The notes under the pieces are model-generated. The model saw only the letters and a program-made list of their open reading frames with translations, was not told the origin of the DNA and ran no database searches. 16,857 nucleotides of DNA from NCBI GenBank assembly GCA_934539245.1, contig CAKTCK010000042.1, forward strand, positions 1-16,857, written 5' to 3'. Within the stretch, counting starts at the first letter, position 1. Each line of letters begins with the position of its first letter. Of this stretch, positions 14,284-16,857 are shown piece after piece. This DNA is from an uncultured Faecalibacterium sp. (lineage in GTDB: Bacteria; Bacillota; Clostridia; Oscillospirales; Ruminococcaceae). The translations under genes and the position numbers were made by a program.

Positions 14284-15429
14284 ATGACCCATGAAGAGAT
14301 CCTGTCCATGCTGGGCGACTATGTGGACTACCTGATCGCCAATTCCAGCGCTGAGGCACCGATGTGGAACATCGAAAAGGTGCGCAGCGGCAAGCCCAAC
14401 AAGTGGAACTACATCGACGGCTGCATGATCACCGCCTGCCTGAGCCTGTACAAGACCACCGGCGATGAGAAGTATCTGGAGTTTTCCAAGGAGTTCATCG
14501 ATTATTTTGTGCAGCCGGACGGCTCCATTAAGACCTACGACCCCAAGGAGTATAATCTGGACAACGTGAATCAGGGCAAGAACCTGTTCATCCTGTACGA
14601 CATCTACGGGGACGAGAAGTACCGCAAGGCCATCGACACCATCCGCAGCCAGCTGCTCACCCAGCCCCGCACCAAGGAGGGCAACTTCTGGCACAAGGAC
14701 ATCTATCCCTGGCAGGTGTGGCTGGACGGCACCTATATGGCGCAGCCCTTCTACATGGAGTACGAGACCCGCTTCAACAAGATGCAGGGCTGCATCGACA
14801 GCTACAAGCAGTTCATGAACATCAAAAAGCACATGCGGGACGAAAAGACCGGCCTGTACTACCACGGCTACGACGAGAGCCGCCAGATGTACTGGGCAGA
14901 TCCCGAGACCGGCTGCAGCCCCAACTTCTGGCTGCGCGCCATGGGCTGGTTCCTTGTGGCAATGGTGGACGTGCTGGAGCGCATGGACGAGCAGCTGTAT
15001 AACGAGTACCGCGGCATCATGGCCATGCTCAAGCAGACCGTGGAGGATATGCACAAGTTCCAGGACGAGCAGAGCGGCATGTTCTGGCAGGTCATCGACC
15101 ACCCGGAGGCCGAGGGCAACTATCTGGAGACCAGCGGCACTGCCCTGTTCGCCTACGCCGTGCTCAAGGGCGTGCGTCTGGGCTACCTGCCCAAGCGGAT
15201 GGCTGCATGGGCGGAGAAGGCCTTCTACGGCACCTGTGACCGGTATCTGTCTAAGAACCCGGACGGCAGCCTGCAGCTGGACGGCATCTGCCTTGTGGCA
15301 GGTCTGGGCGGCAAGGATCACCGTGACGGTTCTCTGGCCTACTACTTCAGCGAGCCGGTGGTCTGCAATGACGCCAAGGGCGTAGGCCCGCTGGTGCTGG
15401 CTTATACCGAGATGATCGCACGCAAGTAA
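14284..15429 (+). CDS. Glycoside hydrolase family 105, unsaturated uronyl hydrolase (YteR/YesR-like)
   Basis: The 381-residue protein matches the (alpha/alpha)6-barrel family of unsaturated rhamnogalacturonyl hydrolases. WLDGTYM at 146-152 carries the likely catalytic aspartate D148 (D143 in Bacillus YteR), with H137 in GNFWHKDIYPWQ before it and NFWLRAMGW later. It removes the 4,5-unsaturated uronic acid left at the end of fragments made by pectate or rhamnogalacturonan lyases. No signal peptide is visible, so it is cytoplasmic like GH28. Its ribosome site (GAGGA) lies within the end of the GH28 gene, indicating translational coupling. The presence of this enzyme implies lyase products as substrate even though no lyase gene is in the window. 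Confidence 0.93.
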   Translation: MTHEEILSMLGDYVDYLIANSSAEAPMWNIEKVRSGKPNKWNYIDGCMITACLSLYKTTGDEKYLEFSKEFIDYFVQPDGSIKTYDPKEYNLDNVNQGKNLFILYDIYGDEKYRKAIDTIRSQLLTQPRTKEGNFWHKDIYPWQVWLDGTYMAQPFYMEYETRFNKMQGCIDSYKQFMNIKKHMRDEKTGLYYHGYDESRQMYWADPETGCSPNFWLRAMGWFLVAMVDVLERMDEQLYNEYRGIMAMLKQTVEDMHKFQDEQSGMFWQVIDHPEAEGNYLETSGTALFAYAVLKGVRLGYLPKRMAAWAEKAFYGTCDRYLSKNPDGSLQLDGICLVAGLGGKDHRDGSLAYYFSEPVVCNDAKGVGPLVLAYTEMIARK

Positions 15430-15448
15430 ACTGAATCAAAACCAAAGC

Positions 15449-15492
15449 AAAAGCCCCTCAGAAACGTCTTAAAACGCTTCTGAGGGGCTTTT
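15449..15492. terminator. Two-way terminator between GH105 and tRNA-Pro
   Basis: AAAAGCCCCTCAGAA (15449-15463) and TTCTGAGGGGCTTTT (15478-15492) form a perfect 15-bp stem with a 14-base loop. The A and T ends give a usable T-run on either strand, so it ends both the GH105 transcript and the tRNA transcript. Confidence 0.92.
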
Positions 15493-15498
15493 CTCGTA

Positions 15499-15571
15499 TC
15501 GGAGTGGCGAGACTCGAACTCGCGGCCTCCTGCTCCCAAAGCAGGCGCGCTACCAACTGCGCAACACCCCG
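15499..15571 (-). tRNA. tRNA-Pro, anticodon TGG
   Basis: The 73-base minus-strand sequence folds as a full cloverleaf: acceptor CGGGGTG with CACTCCG (one G-T wobble), D stem GCGC/GCGC, anticodon stem CCTGC/GCAGG with loop TTTGGGA (anticodon TGG), a 5-base variable loop, and T stem GCGAG/CTCGC with TTCGAGT. The discriminator base is A. The CCA end is not encoded and must be added after transcription. Confidence 0.96.
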
Positions 15572-15576
15572 GCATC

Positions 15577-15633
15577 CGGCGGCACAGTTGCACCGCCGAA
15601 ATATAGTATATCTTTTTTTGCGCAGTTCGTCAA
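15577..15633 (-). promoter_or_regulatory. tRNA-Pro promoter and leader hairpin
   Basis: On the minus strand TTGACG (15633-15628) and TATACT (15610-15605) are 17 bases apart, a strong promoter. The transcript would start near 15598 and its leader contains a GGCGG/CCGCC hairpin (15577-15597 region) just before the tRNA. Confidence 0.8.
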
Positions 15634-15643
15634 TACAAAATCC

Positions 15644-16528
15644 TCAGTTGAAGGAGCGGAAGCCCTTGCCGATGATCTCGCTGGAGTTGACGATGGTGAT
15701 AAAGCTGTGGGGATCGTTCTCTCGCAGGAAGTTGCGCAGCTGCAGGGCCTGACGGCGGGTGAGCACGGTCACCAGCACGCTGAGCTCGTGGTGGGTGTAG
15801 GCACCGTAGGCCTTTTCCACCGTGGCGGAGCGGTTCATATTATGAATGATGAAGTCCAGAATGGGCTGCGGGTTCGCGGTCATGATGGTGCATACCTTGC
15901 GCAGACGGATGTTTTCAATGGCACCGTCCACCACAAAAGACTTGCCGATCAGGCCAAGGATACAGTATAGGCCGGTGCCCATGCCGAACCGCACGGCGGC
16001 CGCCAGCACAATGAGGATATCGCTGACCATCAGCGCCTTGCCAATCTCCATGGAGGTGTACTTGGCAAGGATCAGCGCCACGATGTCGGTGCCGCCGGTG
16101 GAAGCGCCGATATCAAACACGATGGCAGCGCCCAGCGCGGGCAGGAACACCGCGAATACCAGATCCAGCATGGCATCGCCGCTCAGGGACACGCCGGAGG
16201 GGTACAGCCACTCGCAGCCGGACACAAAAAAGGAGAGCGCAAAGGAGGAGTAGATCGTCCAGCCCATGCACTTGATGCCCAAAAAGATAAAGCCCAGCAC
16301 CACCAGCACAAGGTTGATGATCCACATAAAGCCGCCCACGTTGATGCGGGGGAACAGGTCTGCCAGCAGGATGGACAGACCGGAGGTGCCGCCGAAGGCG
16401 AAGTGGTTGGGATTTTTAAAATATACGATGCCTACTGCCGTAAGTACAAGACCGAGGTTCAGCAGGACAAAGAAATTTAGATTCTTCAGCAGATTCTCGC
16501 GGCTGAAGGCTTCTTTTAAACCGTTCAT
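15644..16528 (-). CDS. YitT-family membrane protein (DUF161 + DUF2179)
   Basis: The 294-residue protein has about five membrane segments in residues 15-200, including the family motifs FKNPNHFAFGGTSGLSILLA and FDIGASTGGTDIVALIL, followed by a soluble C-terminal DUF2179 domain (about 215-290: VCTIMTANPQPILDFII, then GKGF at the end). The family is widespread in Firmicutes; its transport function, if any, is not settled. The start follows GGAGG six bases upstream. It has its own promoter and does not share an operon with the tRNA, which has a separate promoter just after it. Confidence 0.93.
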   Translation of the reverse strand: MNGLKEAFSRENLLKNLNFFVLLNLGLVLTAVGIVYFKNPNHFAFGGTSGLSILLADLFPRINVGGFMWIINLVLVVLGFIFLGIKCMGWTIYSSFALSFFVSGCEWLYPSGVSLSGDAMLDLVFAVFLPALGAAIVFDIGASTGGTDIVALILAKYTSMEIGKALMVSDILIVLAAAVRFGMGTGLYCILGLIGKSFVVDGAIENIRLRKVCTIMTANPQPILDFIIHNMNRSATVEKAYGAYTHHELSVLVTVLTRRQALQLRNFLRENDPHSFITIVNSSEIIGKGFRSFN

Positions 16529-16578
16529 GGGTTTCCTCCATCAAAAAATACAGTGATTTGGCCTGAATGCCATGCAAA

Positions 16579-16607
16579 AATATACTCCCCTTGTGCAAGG
16601 AAGTCAA
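16579..16607 (-). promoter_or_regulatory. Sigma-A type promoter of the YitT gene
   Basis: On the minus strand TTGACT (16607-16602) and TATATT (16584-16579) are exactly 17 bases apart, about 50 bases before the start codon. Confidence 0.8.
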
Positions 16608-16696
16608 GGGATAAAGGAGAAGTTGTAGAAAAAGACGGAAAACAGCCGCTGAAAGGTGAAAAAACCGACACATCCGGTGCATTTTGAGCGTAAAAA

Positions 16697-16743
16697 GGCA
16701 AAACAAAGCGCCGCCCGCAGACGGTTTTGTCTGCGGACGGCGC
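16697..16743 (-). terminator. Rho-independent terminator of the uronate isomerase gene
   Basis: On the minus strand GCGCCGTCCGCAGAC (16743-16729) pairs with GTCTGCGGGCGGCGC (16722-16708), a 15-bp stem with one T-G wobble and a 6-base loop, followed by a T-rich run (TTTGTTTTG). The wobble pairs only in the minus-strand RNA; the plus-strand RNA would have a C/A mismatch, which supports the direction. Confidence 0.85.
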
Positions 16744-16773
16744 GGAGATTCAGTTCAGGAAAAGGGAAAGCGC

Positions 16774-16857
16774 TTACAGATTGAAGTAACGCTTTGCGTT
16801 GTCGAAGCAGATGCCCTTGACGATCTTCTCCAGAGCCTTCTCGTCGTTGGGATACTC
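16774..16857 (-). CDS. uxaC: C-terminal end of a probable uronate isomerase (partial)
   Basis: The last 27 codons before a TAA at 16776-16774 read EYPNDEKALEKIVKG, then ICFDNAKRYFNL. The spacing of a short acidic stretch, an IV..IC.. segment and NAKRYF at the very end is what I expect of glucuronate/galacturonate isomerase (UxaC), which converts galacturonate to tagaturonate. This fits the pectin locus in the same window. A general amidohydrolase-family protein is the alternative, since many end in a similar NA.R.F motif. The N-terminal part lies beyond the right edge. Confidence 0.65.
   Translation of the reverse strand, partial: EYPNDEKALEKIVKGICFDNAKRYFNL

Noticed and set aside
12715..15321. 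868-residue open frame on the minus strand
   Set aside because: It is antisense to the GH28 and GH105 genes and shows only low-complexity Val/His/Leu-rich sequence.

Overview
The window looks like chromosomal DNA of a gut Clostridium relative, most like Faecalibacterium or a neighbouring Oscillospiraceae/Ruminococcaceae genus. This is inferred from GC-rich Firmicute-type genes with AGGAGG-type ribosome sites, a Rex redox repressor, the tepA-ftsK/spoIIIE gene pair known from Bacillus, a pectin-sugar locus of gut-commensal type, and short hairpin-rich intergenic repeats. No database search was possible.

Layout. Positions 1-3866 (minus strand) hold a radical-SAM YgiQ-family protein (cut by the left edge) directly downstream of a DNA translocase of the FtsK/SpoIIIE family, with a clear promoter before the translocase. 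Positions 3986-5260 form a visibly AT-richer cassette: a small XRE-type repressor (minus strand), and on the plus strand an exported thioredoxin-fold protein with a CPWC active site followed by an unlisted 28-residue peptide gene with a near-perfect ribosome site. A 23-bp perfect palindrome sits between the -35 and -10 of the promoter that drives the thioredoxin-like gene. The cassette lies between tepA (5261-5944, minus) and ftsK, a pair that is adjacent in Bacillus, so it looks inserted. I consider it the best candidate for an undescribed system: a regulated, secreted peptide with its own disulfide catalyst.

Positions 6066-7507 carry rex and tdk (thymidine kinase) as a two-gene operon closed by a strong terminator. 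The 887-bp gap at 7451-8337 holds no convincing gene. It contains three hairpin-rich repeat copies, three copies of a 10-bp palindrome, a long stem-loop, and a regulatory region with a palindrome like the Bacillus GntR operator.

Positions 8338-15429 form a pectin-oligosaccharide utilisation locus: a lipoprotein sugar-binding protein with a Tat-like signal, an internal terminator, two CUT1-type ABC permeases, a convergent AraC-family regulator, and then divergently from it a cytoplasmic GH28 polygalacturonase-family enzyme and a GH105 unsaturated-uronyl hydrolase. The likely logic is import of pectin fragments through the ABC transporter (ATPase not encoded here), internal cleavage by GH28 and GH105, and entry of the uronic acids into the isomerase pathway. 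The last 84 bases encode what looks like the C-terminus of uronate isomerase (uxaC, minus strand), which would be that next step.

Positions 15449-16707 hold a two-way terminator, tRNA-Pro(TGG) with its promoter (minus), and a YitT-family membrane protein with its promoter (minus).
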